Below are positions 1 to 7,857 of a stretch of DNA of 24,684 nt, in pieces. Where the stretch lies: positions 1 through 24,684 of the forward strand of contig JACNLR010000124.1 of the NCBI GenBank assembly GCA_014381385.1, written 5' to 3'. Both the position numbers and the translations under genes were made by a program. How positions within the stretch are numbered: position 1 is the stretch's first letter; every line of letters begins with the position of its first letter. The notes under the pieces are model-generated. The model had not been told where the DNA came from. It saw nothing but the letters and a program-made list of their open reading frames with translations, and ran no database searches. The stretch comes from Planctomycetota bacterium. Its GTDB lineage: Bacteria; Planctomycetota; Phycisphaerae; Phycisphaerales; SM1A02.

Positions 1-132
1 TTTGAGGGAACCGTTGCTGCGAGTATGATGGTTGCAGAAGAAATCAATGTTGGGTGCATAGAAACAGACCCAAAACTCATTATGAAAAAAGCTTCCACCA
101 CCGCACGCAAAGAAGCAAGCCGGAAGGAATGA
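1..132 (+). CDS. C-terminal end of a possible DNA methyltransferase (5' end outside window)
   Basis: An open frame enters from the left edge and stops at a TGA at 130-132, giving 43 residues. It contains F-E-G-T-V-A-A-S followed after about 12 residues by C-I-E-T-D-P-K-L-I. This spacing resembles motif I (FxGxG...) plus the following D/E-x-D-P of beta-class N4/N6 DNA methylases, where that motif lies near the C-terminus. The tail is Lys/Arg-rich. It is convergent with rmuC, with two bases between the stop codons. The match is short and the second glycine of FxGxG is not clear, so another SAM-dependent or unrelated protein is possible. The coding frame itself is more certain than the function. 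Confidence 0.35.
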   Translation, partial: FEGTVAASMMVAEEINVGCIETDPKLIMKKASTTARKEASRKE

Positions 133-134
133 TG

Positions 135-1268
135 TCACTCAATCGCGCGTGGTTCGATATCGATGGGTTCTGTCGAAGGTAATTCTTTGCCGCCGGTTGA
201 ATGCAAATCGCTCAATCGCTTCGCACCCGGTTCAAGCCGGCTAGTAAAAGAACCAACCGCACTGTTGTATGACTCTGTTGCCTGATGCAAACGCGAACCA
301 ACTTTAGACAAATGATCTCTGAACGTTTCTAGACGGTTGTAGAGTTCTTGTCCTGCTTTTGCAATTTCTTCAGCATTCTTCGCCATAGAATCCTGTCGCC
401 ACCCAAACGCAGCCGCTTGCAACAACGCGATTAGCGTAGTTGGAGAAGTCAACAATACTTTTTTAGAAAGTGCTTTGTTATGCAAATCGGGATTTCGTTC
501 AAGTGCAGCAACAAGTGCTGACTCAACGTTTACAAACATTACAACAAAAGTAGGAGAGTAATCAAATTGTTCCCAGTACGCTTTACTTGCAAGAGCATTT
601 ACATGTGTTTCAAGTGATTTAACATGGTTGTCTAAATGTTCGGTGCGCTCTGCTTCTGGTTGTTCTAGAGCATTGAGATAGTGATCTAATGGAAGTTTAG
701 AATCAACAACAAGCCGGCCACCGCCCGGCATCTTAATAACCATATCAGGACGATACGACTGTTCTCCGGAAGTTGAAACTTGTTCTTCAAAATCACATTT
801 GTCCGTCATGCCAGCAAATTCAACGACGTTACGTAATCCAACTTCTCCCCATTTGCCGCGATGATCTGGTCTTCGAAGAGCATTCTCAAGCTTTGATGTT
901 TCATCAATGATTCCCCTTGTTGCAGACTCAAGGTTGGCGTACGCTTTCTCGCGCTTAAGTTCCAAGTCTCTGACATGGGTTTTTGTTTCTTCAAGCAATT
1001 TTTCAAAGGGCGCGAACTGTAGTTTCGCAGTTTGCAAAAATGACTCTGAGTTTTTCTTAATAACTTCTTGGCTGATGGATGCAAAGGTTTCTCGTAATCG
1101 TTCCTCCATCTCTTTTAGATGCTTTTCCTTTTCCTCAAGTTGCGTTTGGAGTCGAACGAGTTCAATATCGTGGCTACCCGTCATTTTTTGCCTAAAAAAA
1201 GCAAAAACAGCGATTCCACCCAAAAAACAGCCAATTATAATTCCCAAGCCCAAACTTACATAATCCAT
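135..1268 (-). CDS. rmuC: RmuC family DNA recombination protein
   Basis: This 377-residue protein matches the RmuC layout. An N-terminal membrane segment (about residues 5-25, LGLGIIIGCFLGGIAVFAFF) is followed by a Glu/Lys/Arg-rich coiled coil to about residue 110. The RmuC core comes next, including RRPDHRGKWGE, the stretch around YRPDMVIKMPGGGRLVVDSK and the downstream LLTSPTTLIALLQ block. RmuC is a predicted nuclease-like protein that limits recombination at inverted repeats; its biochemical activity is poorly defined. The length is at the short end of the family (E. coli is longer) and the C-terminal tail is acidic. The ATG at 1268 places the membrane segment right at the N-terminus. There is no strong Shine-Dalgarno, only a GGATG-like stretch about ten bases upstream. 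Confidence 0.93.
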   Translation of the reverse strand: MDYVSLGLGIIIGCFLGGIAVFAFFRQKMTGSHDIELVRLQTQLEEKEKHLKEMEERLRETFASISQEVIKKNSESFLQTAKLQFAPFEKLLEETKTHVRDLELKREKAYANLESATRGIIDETSKLENALRRPDHRGKWGEVGLRNVVEFAGMTDKCDFEEQVSTSGEQSYRPDMVIKMPGGGRLVVDSKLPLDHYLNALEQPEAERTEHLDNHVKSLETHVNALASKAYWEQFDYSPTFVVMFVNVESALVAALERNPDLHNKALSKKVLLTSPTTLIALLQAAAFGWRQDSMAKNAEEIAKAGQELYNRLETFRDHLSKVGSRLHQATESYNSAVGSFTSRLEPGAKRLSDLHSTGGKELPSTEPIDIEPRAIE

Positions 1269-1335
1269 AGTGGTGGCATCCTACGTTTTTTTTTGCAATA
1301 ATTCTCAATTATTCATGGAATTCCAAGGATTTCAT

Positions 1336-1364
1336 TTGAAAACAGTTTTTTTATGGGTTATATT
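1336..1364 (+). promoter_or_regulatory. Sigma70-like promoter for the PEP-CTERM protein gene
   Basis: TTGAAA (1336-1341) and TATATT (1359-1364) are separated by exactly 17 bases, a near-consensus -35/-10 pair. The predicted transcript start near 1371 leaves a leader of about 38 bases. That leader carries GGAGAG (1399-1404) just before the TTG start at 1409. The upstream GTG at 1367 would fall before the transcript start. Confidence 0.6.
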
Positions 1365-1408
1365 GTGTGTGTGGCTTTTTAAGAGAGAAGCCGGATTTGG
1401 AGAGAAGT

Positions 1409-2071
1409 TTGATTAAACCAATTGGAATATTAGTAGCATCTGCTCTTGCAACCACCGTTGCAATGGGTGACATCTACATGGATCCAACTGGCGATATTGC
1501 TACTGGAAATGCAAACCTTGATATTACGCAAGTTGAAGTCACCGATAACGGCTCTGACTTATTTGTATCGATGACAGTTGCTGACTTAGACTCCGATTGG
1601 GGCAAGTATCTTTTCTTCGCCGATTTTACTGATGGCGGTTCTGGTGATAACGACAATCCTTGGTTCCGTGATATAGGCGGACTTTCAGGCACTGACTATT
1701 TTGTTGGTTCATGGCTCGATGGCGGTGGCGGTACTTCGGCCTCTTGGCATCACGACGGTTGGTGGCAAGGTGCGGATTCTCCTGCTATGAGTATTGACTG
1801 GGGAACGAGCACAATCACCTGGACACTAACCGATTTAATGACAGAAATAATTGATTCAGGTGGTACTGGTTTTGATTTTGAAATTGCAACAACAGGTGGC
1901 AACGGTGGGGACCCAGCAGTCGATTTACTTGGCGGCGAAGGAACACAACCCGGTTGGGGCAGTGGTTCGACATCCACCGACTGGATGCATTACGAATTCT
2001 CAGCAGTGCCAGCACCAAGTGCAATTGTACTCCTTGCAATAGCAGGTCTTGCTCGAAGACGCCGCCATTAA
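1409..2071 (+). CDS. Secreted PEP-CTERM-like protein with a beta-rich domain, function unknown
   Basis: Starting at TTG 1409 gives 220 residues with a clean signal peptide (MIKPIGILVASALATTVAMG). That start has GGAGAG four bases upstream and lies downstream of the promoter at 1336-1364; an upstream GTG at 1367 is less likely. The mature part has two halves: a Gly/Asp-rich first half (DPTGDI... LFVSMTV... KYLFFADFTDGG... NPWFRDIGG) and a second half ending in WMHYEFS. The C-terminus is VPAPSAIVLLAIAGLARRRRH, a PEP-CTERM/exosortase-type sorting tail in the variant seen in planctomycetes. Both halves are recognisably related to the N-terminal segments of the GH13 enzyme encoded at 3295-5871. A role with alpha-glucan or another surface carbohydrate is therefore plausible but inferred. 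A distant DOMON/CBM9-like fold is possible. Confidence 0.75.
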   Translation: MIKPIGILVASALATTVAMGDIYMDPTGDIATGNANLDITQVEVTDNGSDLFVSMTVADLDSDWGKYLFFADFTDGGSGDNDNPWFRDIGGLSGTDYFVGSWLDGGGGTSASWHHDGWWQGADSPAMSIDWGTSTITWTLTDLMTEIIDSGGTGFDFEIATTGGNGGDPAVDLLGGEGTQPGWGSGSTSTDWMHYEFSAVPAPSAIVLLAIAGLARRRRH

Positions 2072-2106
2072 TTTGGAAGTAATTTTGAACAAATAACGCT
2101 ACATAC

Positions 2107-2136
2107 AACCACTGCTAACGAGTGGTTATTTTTTTA
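2107..2136 (+). terminator. Rho-independent terminator after the PEP-CTERM gene
   Basis: The inverted repeat AACCACT (2107-2113) / AGTGGTT (2121-2127) with a 7-base loop is followed by a T run. It lies 35 bases after the stop at 2071. The arm and the start of the loop (AACCACTGCTAA) resemble the terminators at 17595 and 19460. Confidence 0.8.
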
Positions 2137-2150
2137 TAAGGAAGAAAGAA

Positions 2151-3227
2151 ATGAAAACAATCATCACAACCCTTACTCTAGCATGTTCCTCAGTCGCTCT
2201 TGCTCAACCAACGATGGATGGTACGCTTGATGCAGCGTATGGTGGTGCGAATGCAGTTCAAGATACGCAAACTGGTTTTGGTAACTCAGATATCGGCATG
2301 CCTGACTTTGCAAACGGTTCAGAAATCGATTCGGGACATGCAATCATCGACAACGGTTACTTATACATCATGTTGACCGGAAACTTAGAAAGTGTCTTTA
2401 ATAAGATTGACATCTTTGTTGATGCTCGTGATGGTGGGCAACATACACTGAGAAACGACAATCCAGAGGTTGATTTTGATGGGCTTAATCGCATGGGCGA
2501 CGATGGCTCAGGTAATGGTCTCACATTTGATGCAGGTTTTGAAGCTGACATGTGGTTAAGCATGACTTGTGGTGGAGATGTATTTGCAACATACGCAAAC
2601 TATGCCGAACTTCCCACAACTGGTGCCGGCTTTGGCCAATTTGTTGGTCAAGGAACATCAGGTGCCGATGGTGTTATCTACGGAAAAACAGGATTAATGT
2701 TTGCGTTAGATAATTCAAATGTAGATGGTGTTGGCTTTGGCGAGGGAATCGGATGCGGCGAAGGTGTGACAACTGGTATTGAAATTGCGATTCCTCTATA
2801 TCTTTTTGATTGGGATGGTGGAGCTGGCGAGATAACGTCAGCAAAAGTTTGCGCGTTCATTAACAATGGTGGTCATGACTATATGTCTAACCAAGTGATT
2901 GGAGGCATCGGCGGTGGATCAAACCTTGAAGACCCACGATTCGTTAATTTTGAAAACATCGAAGGCAACCAATACTACTCAGTGGGTGATGTTGCAGGAC
3001 CTTGCCCAGATCCAACTGGCGCCTGTTGTTTTGATATTGACTGTAGCGATATGACTCAAGACAACTGTTTAGCGCTTGGTGGCGAATACAACGGTGATGG
3101 TTCCTTCTGTAATGGTAATCCACCACCATGTGCCCCAGAACCATGCGAGGGAGATGTTGATGGCGATGGTGATGTCGACGTATCAGATATCCTGACTGTT
3201 ATTGGCAACTGGGGTTGCGCTCAGTAA
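2151..3227 (+). CDS. Secreted protein with GACC Cys cluster and dockerin-like C-terminus, function unknown
   Basis: This 358-residue protein has a standard signal peptide (MKTIITTLTLACSSVALA^QP) and a good RBS (AAGGAAGAAAG just before ATG 2151). The mature region begins with a TMDGTLDAAYG motif, as in many planctomycete surface proteins of the CBM9/DOMON-like type, then a long Gly/Asp-rich beta domain (IDIFVDARDGGQHTL). Near residue 290 there is a Cys-rich GACCF...C...C...C linker module. The last 25 residues are one dockerin-like Ca-binding repeat (GDVDGDGDVDVSDILTVIG). No catalytic motif was recognised. Surface anchoring or glycan binding is only an inference from the architecture. It is followed by a strong terminator, so it is not necessarily co-transcribed with the GH13 gene. 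Confidence 0.8.
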   Translation: MKTIITTLTLACSSVALAQPTMDGTLDAAYGGANAVQDTQTGFGNSDIGMPDFANGSEIDSGHAIIDNGYLYIMLTGNLESVFNKIDIFVDARDGGQHTLRNDNPEVDFDGLNRMGDDGSGNGLTFDAGFEADMWLSMTCGGDVFATYANYAELPTTGAGFGQFVGQGTSGADGVIYGKTGLMFALDNSNVDGVGFGEGIGCGEGVTTGIEIAIPLYLFDWDGGAGEITSAKVCAFINNGGHDYMSNQVIGGIGGGSNLEDPRFVNFENIEGNQYYSVGDVAGPCPDPTGACCFDIDCSDMTQDNCLALGGEYNGDGSFCNGNPPPCAPEPCEGDVDGDGDVDVSDILTVIGNWGCAQ

Positions 3228-3248
3228 CTTCATAATCAGTTTCATTGG

Positions 3249-3278
3249 ACTCTCCTTGCTTTGGGGAGTTCGTTTTTT
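3249..3278 (+). terminator. Rho-independent terminator after the dockerin-tailed gene
   Basis: ACTCTCC (3249-3255) pairs with GGGGAGT (3263-3269) across a 7-base loop and is followed by TCGTTTTTTG. It lies 22 bases after the stop at 3227. It argues against translation of the next gene beginning inside the preceding one. Confidence 0.75.
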
Positions 3279-3294
3279 GTTTTTTGCTTGTACC

Positions 3295-5871
3295 ATGACT
3301 TCAATGCCCTACATAAAACTTGCAATCATGGCAGTCGTTATCTCGGCTTGTGGGATTACTTTTGCATCACGCCAGGGTGCCAGATCAGTACCATCTTCCC
3401 ATTCAGGGTATGGAGCGATTCCATTTAGCAATTCTGGGTGCCAGGTTTGGAGTTATTCCCAGACAAATTGGACGGAGCTTGGAGCCATTCGCCCAGATAT
3501 TTCTAACGCTGCGTCAGGAACAATCAAGTGGACATTTCCACTTGCAACTCTTGGCTTAGTAATCGGTGACACGATTCGATTTGACATTGCAACAAGTCGA
3601 GATGAAGTAACCGATCCAGGCGTCGATCATTTAAGCCGAAGCGATCAAGCAACTGATGGATGGGGAACACCATCCGCTTCGGGCGAGTTTTTGGAATACA
3701 CATTAGGTGGCGGTTCAGGTAGCCAAGCATTTACAGATACTATTGGTGATGTTTTTGATTATCCTAGTTTGGATATTGTCTGGGTAATTGTTGGGCACGA
3801 TACCCAGAACTTATATATCACTGTGGATGTGAATGGCGATGTTTTTGAAACGGGCTGGACAAATTTTCTATTCTTCTTAGACACTAAAAATGGCGGCACG
3901 ACCGAAAACCCTTGGGGCAGACCAATTGATTTGGGTGGTGAAGAAATAGATGTTTTTCTTGGTAGCTATCTTTTAGATGCGAATGAAGGTGTAAGTTTTA
4001 GAACATGGGCTCCGAATGCTTCTTATGTCGCGCTCATTGGCGACTTTAATAATTGGTCGATGTGGTCGACGATGCTTTCAGCGGAAGGGAATGGTGACTG
4101 GTCTCTGGATATTACTGAAGCCTCTGTTGGAGATGAATATAGATATGTGATTATTAACGGCGGAGCCCAGTATTCAAGGATGGATGCACGCTCGTATCAA
4201 GTAACTGACTCCATAGGAAACAGCATCGTGCATGACCCAGAAAGTTATTTTTGGCAAACAAATGATTTTGTGCGTCCTGCATGGAACGAAACGGTTGTCT
4301 ATGAAATGCATGTAGGCACTTTTGCTGGCGGATTAACACAAGCAATAACAAGATTAGATTATCTTGAAGAACTTGGTATTAATGCAATTGAATTAATGCC
4401 AATTTGGGAATTCGCAGGTGACTCCTCTTGGGGTTATAACGGAGCGCATCCATTTGCAATCGAATCAAGTTATGGAACACCAAATGAGTTAAAACAATTT
4501 GTTGATGAAGCACATGCTCGTGGGATGTCCGTACTCATTGATGTGTTATACAACCACTGGGGACCAACTGACATGGCACTCTGGCAATACGATGGCTGGA
4601 GCGAAAACAATTTGGGTGGCATTTATTTTTACAATGATTGGCGTGCTGAAACTCCTTGGGGAGATACTCGCCCCGACTTTGGACGCAATGAAGTTCGCGA
4701 ATATATTCGTGATAATGCACTGTATTGGCTAGATGAGTATCGCCTCGACGGTCTTCGAGTTGATGGAACGAAATGGATTCGCGCAACGGATGACGGAGGA
4801 ACAGATATCCCAGAAGGATGGTCACTTTTACAGTGGATTAATGATGAGATTGATGCGTATGATTCCAATCAACTTATTATTTGTGAGGACTTGGCAGGCA
4901 CTGACTGGATGACTAAAACAACTGGCGAAGGTGGTGCAGGTTTTGATTCGCAGTGGGATGTTTATTGGATTCATCCAATACGTGGTGTTATTGAAACGCC
5001 AAATGACGCGGAACGTTCTATGTGGACGGTTCGTGACGCTGTCATGGCGGTGTATAACGGTGACCAAACCGACCGAGTGATTTACACCGAATCACACGAT
5101 GAAGTTGCGAACGGACGCTCCCGTGTTCCCGAAGAAATTGCACCTGGCGATGCGGGCAACTGGTTTGCTCGTAAACGCTCAACATTGGGCGGCGCGCTGG
5201 TGTTAACTTCACCCGGAATACCCATGTTATTCCAAGGACAAGAGTTTTTAGAAGACGGATATTTCCACGACGACGACCCTTTGGACTGGACAAAAATAAC
5301 AACGTACTCAGGGATTTTGCAACTGTACACAGATTTAATCGCACTACGACTCAATAAAGCTGGAAATTCTATCGGTCTTTCCGGTGCTTCAACAAATGTG
5401 CATCATGTTAATGACAACGGCAAGGTTGTTGCGTATCATCGTTGGGGGAGTGGTGGCGATGGAAATGATGTAATTGTTGTGATGAACTTTAGTATTAACA
5501 ATTTGACTAACTATCGAATCGGTTTTCCTTACGAAGGCGAATGGTATCTATTGTTTAATTCTGATTCGACTGTATATTCTAATGATTACACAGATATAGG
5601 GCACGATACAACAGCGGTTCAATTTGTATACGACAATATGGCATACAGCGGAATAATTGATGTCGCACCTTATTCTGTTCAAATTTTTTCACAAGCAGAA
5701 ACTGTGGAACCTTGTCCAGCAGATTTCAATGGCGATGGTATTGTCAATGTAACTGATTTATTAACCATTATTAGTGCGTGGGGAACCCCCAATGCTGACA
5801 TCACGGGTGATAACATGACCAATGTGTCTGACCTGTTAATAGCAATTGGAGAATTTGGTCCATGTCCATAA
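3295..5871 (+). CDS. Secreted CBM48-GH13 alpha-glucan enzyme (branching-enzyme/trehalohydrolase-like) with dockerin-like tail
   Basis: From ATG 3295 the protein has 858 residues; ATG 3304 is an alternative. A hydrophobic signal (PYIKLAIMAVVISACGITFA) is followed by two partial beta domains related to the 1409-2071 product (about residues 45-138 and 145-229). CBM48 (FRTWAPNA...GDFNNWS) spans about 231-315 and the GH13 barrel about 325-720. GH13 motifs: DVLYNHWG (D416), DGLRVDGTKW (nucleophile D490), ICEDLAG (acid/base E531) and ESHDEV (D602). All three catalytic acids are intact. The combination resembles GH13 branching enzymes and maltooligosyl trehalohydrolases, so the exact reaction is open. 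The last 50 residues are two dockerin-like repeats. The frame stays open upstream to 3202, but that start would precede the terminator and give a poor signal. No Shine-Dalgarno is visible. The pseudopilin start overlaps its end by 10 bases. Confidence 0.85.
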   Translation: MTSMPYIKLAIMAVVISACGITFASRQGARSVPSSHSGYGAIPFSNSGCQVWSYSQTNWTELGAIRPDISNAASGTIKWTFPLATLGLVIGDTIRFDIATSRDEVTDPGVDHLSRSDQATDGWGTPSASGEFLEYTLGGGSGSQAFTDTIGDVFDYPSLDIVWVIVGHDTQNLYITVDVNGDVFETGWTNFLFFLDTKNGGTTENPWGRPIDLGGEEIDVFLGSYLLDANEGVSFRTWAPNASYVALIGDFNNWSMWSTMLSAEGNGDWSLDITEASVGDEYRYVIINGGAQYSRMDARSYQVTDSIGNSIVHDPESYFWQTNDFVRPAWNETVVYEMHVGTFAGGLTQAITRLDYLEELGINAIELMPIWEFAGDSSWGYNGAHPFAIESSYGTPNELKQFVDEAHARGMSVLIDVLYNHWGPTDMALWQYDGWSENNLGGIYFYNDWRAETPWGDTRPDFGRNEVREYIRDNALYWLDEYRLDGLRVDGTKWIRATDDGGTDIPEGWSLLQWINDEIDAYDSNQLIICEDLAGTDWMTKTTGEGGAGFDSQWDVYWIHPIRGVIETPNDAERSMWTVRDAVMAVYNGDQTDRVIYTESHDEVANGRSRVPEEIAPGDAGNWFARKRSTLGGALVLTSPGIPMLFQGQEFLEDGYFHDDDPLDWTKITTYSGILQLYTDLIALRLNKAGNSIGLSGASTNVHHVNDNGKVVAYHRWGSGGDGNDVIVVMNFSINNLTNYRIGFPYEGEWYLLFNSDSTVYSNDYTDIGHDTTAVQFVYDNMAYSGIIDVAPYSVQIFSQAETVEPCPADFNGDGIVNVTDLLTIISAWGTPNADITGDNMTNVSDLLIAIGEFGPCP

Positions 5872-6752
5872 AACCAAAAAATGGTTTTACCTTAATAGAA
5901 CTTCTTGTCGTCATTGCAATCATAGCAATTCTTGTTGGGCTTGTTGTTGCAGTGGCTGGGCCAATGTTATCCAGATCAAAACTAACAAAGGATACGGTAC
6001 ACCACAAAACACTTTCACAAGCCAACTGGAGTTATTCCATCGATAATAAGGGTAAATTGTTTAGCCCACGAACTCAACAAACAGATTTAATCGTTGACGA
6101 TAACTATATAACAGATGCAGATATCAAAAGTATTAATAGTCGTCTTTGGGTTCAAAGCTTTAACGAAGGGAGCGCAGTTCGTCTTGATAGTAATAATGCA
6201 GAATTGTCACTGGCTATTGAAGATGGTTCAGCATATGCATACATTGGGGATATTGAAGCGTACAAATCTCCTTTAGACCCCGCATTGAGACTCCGTTCCT
6301 ATTCATTGAGTGCATATATCGGAGTTGAAAAAAGCATAGATGATTACAGCGATTTTAATAACTCTTGGTGGAAGCAGAACTTCACACCAACCCTCACAGT
6401 TTCTCAAATAGCACATCCCGGAAGCACAATGCTCAGTATTACCGAAGATGAAGTAAGAAATGGCGCGGTGAATATTTCCGGATGGATGCTTCATCCAAGG
6501 TATAACTCGTCAATTCCGGTTACGTGGTATGACTTTCCAGCGCTTTGGTCACCCGAGGGCGTGGCAGTTTCAAATGTTGATGGATCGACGGAAGTGGTAC
6601 CGCTTTCAACAAAGGCCATCCAAGATGGCTGGACATATATTCAAGAATCTCATGCGAATAAGTGGATTGATACGGGCGGTGGGTCGCTACACGATTACAA
6701 TCTTCTTCGAAAGAAGTTGCTTCCGGGTCACATTGGTTCAATCTTAGATTAA
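5862..6752 (+). CDS. Type II secretion pseudopilin (prepilin N-methylation protein)
   Basis: This 296-residue protein begins with a textbook class III signal: short basic leader MSIKPKNG^FTLIELLVVIA, cleaved after Gly8, with Glu at +5 and a long hydrophobic helix to about residue 32. The rest is a soluble domain (about 260 residues) of the kind found in the many planctomycete type II pseudopilin-like proteins, with no further recognised motif. The ATG at 5862 lies 10 bases inside the end of the secreted GH13 gene, which implies translational coupling. A link to secretion or surface display of that enzyme is inferred from this arrangement only. Its stop overlaps the convergent ATPase gene by four bases, and no terminator fits between them. 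Confidence 0.88.
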   Translation: MSIKPKNGFTLIELLVVIAIIAILVGLVVAVAGPMLSRSKLTKDTVHHKTLSQANWSYSIDNKGKLFSPRTQQTDLIVDDNYITDADIKSINSRLWVQSFNEGSAVRLDSNNAELSLAIEDGSAYAYIGDIEAYKSPLDPALRLRSYSLSAYIGVEKSIDDYSDFNNSWWKQNFTPTLTVSQIAHPGSTMLSITEDEVRNGAVNISGWMLHPRYNSSIPVTWYDFPALWSPEGVAVSNVDGSTEVVPLSTKAIQDGWTYIQESHANKWIDTGGGSLHDYNLLRKKLLPGHIGSILD

Positions 6753-7855
6753 AGACGAGAACCGTTCTCTCCACATTCAAAGAAATGAACGTTGTTTGTG
6801 TTGATATCAAAATCCACACACTCTGATTGTGTGCTTGCACCATGTTCACGAGCGGATAGTTGTGTCTCCCCAATTGTTAAAAACAGATCAGTGTGATCGC
6901 CGTGGCGTTCAAAGTTGTTTACTGTTGCACTGTTTCCACTTGTTACTGTAATGTCTTCTGGGCGAATGCCTAGGACAACATTTTTGGCATCGGTTGTTGG
7001 CAAGCGCTCAGCAGGAATTTTTATTGTGACGTCGGTAGACACAAATTGAGAACCACGTATCTCACCTTCGATGAAATTCATTTCTGGAACACCAACAAAT
7101 GACGCAACAAACCTATCGGCAGGGCGGTCGTAGATATTTGCGGGCGTGTCAAACTGGCGAATGATGCCGTTGTCCATCACAGCAAGTTTGTCGCCCAGAG
7201 TCATTGCTTCTTCTTGGTCGTGCGTGACGTGAATCATCGTTACACCTAGCCGCTTGTGCAGTGCACGCAGTTCAATTCGCATTGTTCGTCTAAGTTTGGC
7301 ATCTAAGTTTGAAAGCGGCTCGTCAAGTAAAAATACTTGTGGGTCGCGCACGATCGCTCTTCCAAGAGCAACGCGTTGGCGTTGACCACCTGAAAGCGCT
7401 TTGGGTTTTCTTTCAAGTTCGTTTGTAAGGCCAAGCAATTCGGTTGCTTCTTGCACGCGATTGCGAATATCAGCGTTTTCTACTAATTTTTGTTTTCGGT
7501 AGGCACCACTTAAAAGCGACTTGCAAGAAGAACCATATTCTCTTCGTCGTTCTAATCCAAAGGCAAGGTTTTGTGCGACACTCATATGTGGATATAAAGC
7601 ATAATCTTGAAAGACCATCGCGATATTTCGTTTTCGAGCCGGCAAATTTGTAACGTTGTTGTTGCCAATGCAAATAGAACCACTTGTGACATCTTCAATT
7701 CCTGCAATCATGCGCAGCGTTGTGGATTTACCACAGCCAGAAGGCCCAACCAAGACAACAAATTCACCGTCAGCGATGGTTAAATCAATGTTTCGCACAG
7801 CCCTAATTTCTTGGTCGTATGTCTTTGTAACTTGTTGTAAAGTGACTTCTGCCAT
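6749..7855 (-). CDS. Sugar ABC importer ATPase (MalK/UgpC/MsmK family)
   Basis: This 368-residue protein is the nucleotide-binding subunit of a CUT1 carbohydrate importer. Motifs in order: Walker A GPSGCGKST (about 36-44), Q-loop VFQDYALYP, signature LSGGQRQRVALGRA, Walker B VFLLDEPLSNLD, and switch histidine in IHVTHDQEEA. A C-terminal MalK-type regulatory/TOBE region follows (from about residue 240, ending in a short OB-like segment). Between the Q-loop and the signature it carries an extra stretch of about 20 residues (around RREYGSSCKSLLSGAYRKQK) compared with typical MalK. The ATG at 7855 is two bases after the permease stop, so it is the last gene of a three-gene leftward operon. The substrate is inferred from context to be maltodextrin; the sequence alone fits any CUT1 sugar. 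Confidence 0.93.
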   Translation of the reverse strand: MAEVTLQQVTKTYDQEIRAVRNIDLTIADGEFVVLVGPSGCGKSTTLRMIAGIEDVTSGSICIGNNNVTNLPARKRNIAMVFQDYALYPHMSVAQNLAFGLERRREYGSSCKSLLSGAYRKQKLVENADIRNRVQEATELLGLTNELERKPKALSGGQRQRVALGRAIVRDPQVFLLDEPLSNLDAKLRRTMRIELRALHKRLGVTMIHVTHDQEEAMTLGDKLAVMDNGIIRQFDTPANIYDRPADRFVASFVGVPEMNFIEGEIRGSQFVSTDVTIKIPAERLPTTDAKNVVLGIRPEDITVTSGNSATVNNFERHGDHTDLFLTIGETQLSAREHGASTQSECVDFDINTNNVHFFECGENGSRL

Positions 7856-7857
7856 AG

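Noticed and set aside
907..1263. Plus-strand frame opposite rmuC
   Set aside because: It is an antisense shadow of the coiled-coil coding region with Ser/Phe-rich composition.
1367..1408. GTG start at 1367 for the PEP-CTERM protein
   Set aside because: It lies upstream of the predicted transcript start, has no RBS, and puts charged residues before the signal peptide. TTG 1409 has GGAGAG.
3202..3294. Upstream extension of the secreted GH13 from a TTG at 3202
   Set aside because: It overlaps the previous gene and its terminator, adds no family sequence and would bury the signal peptide.
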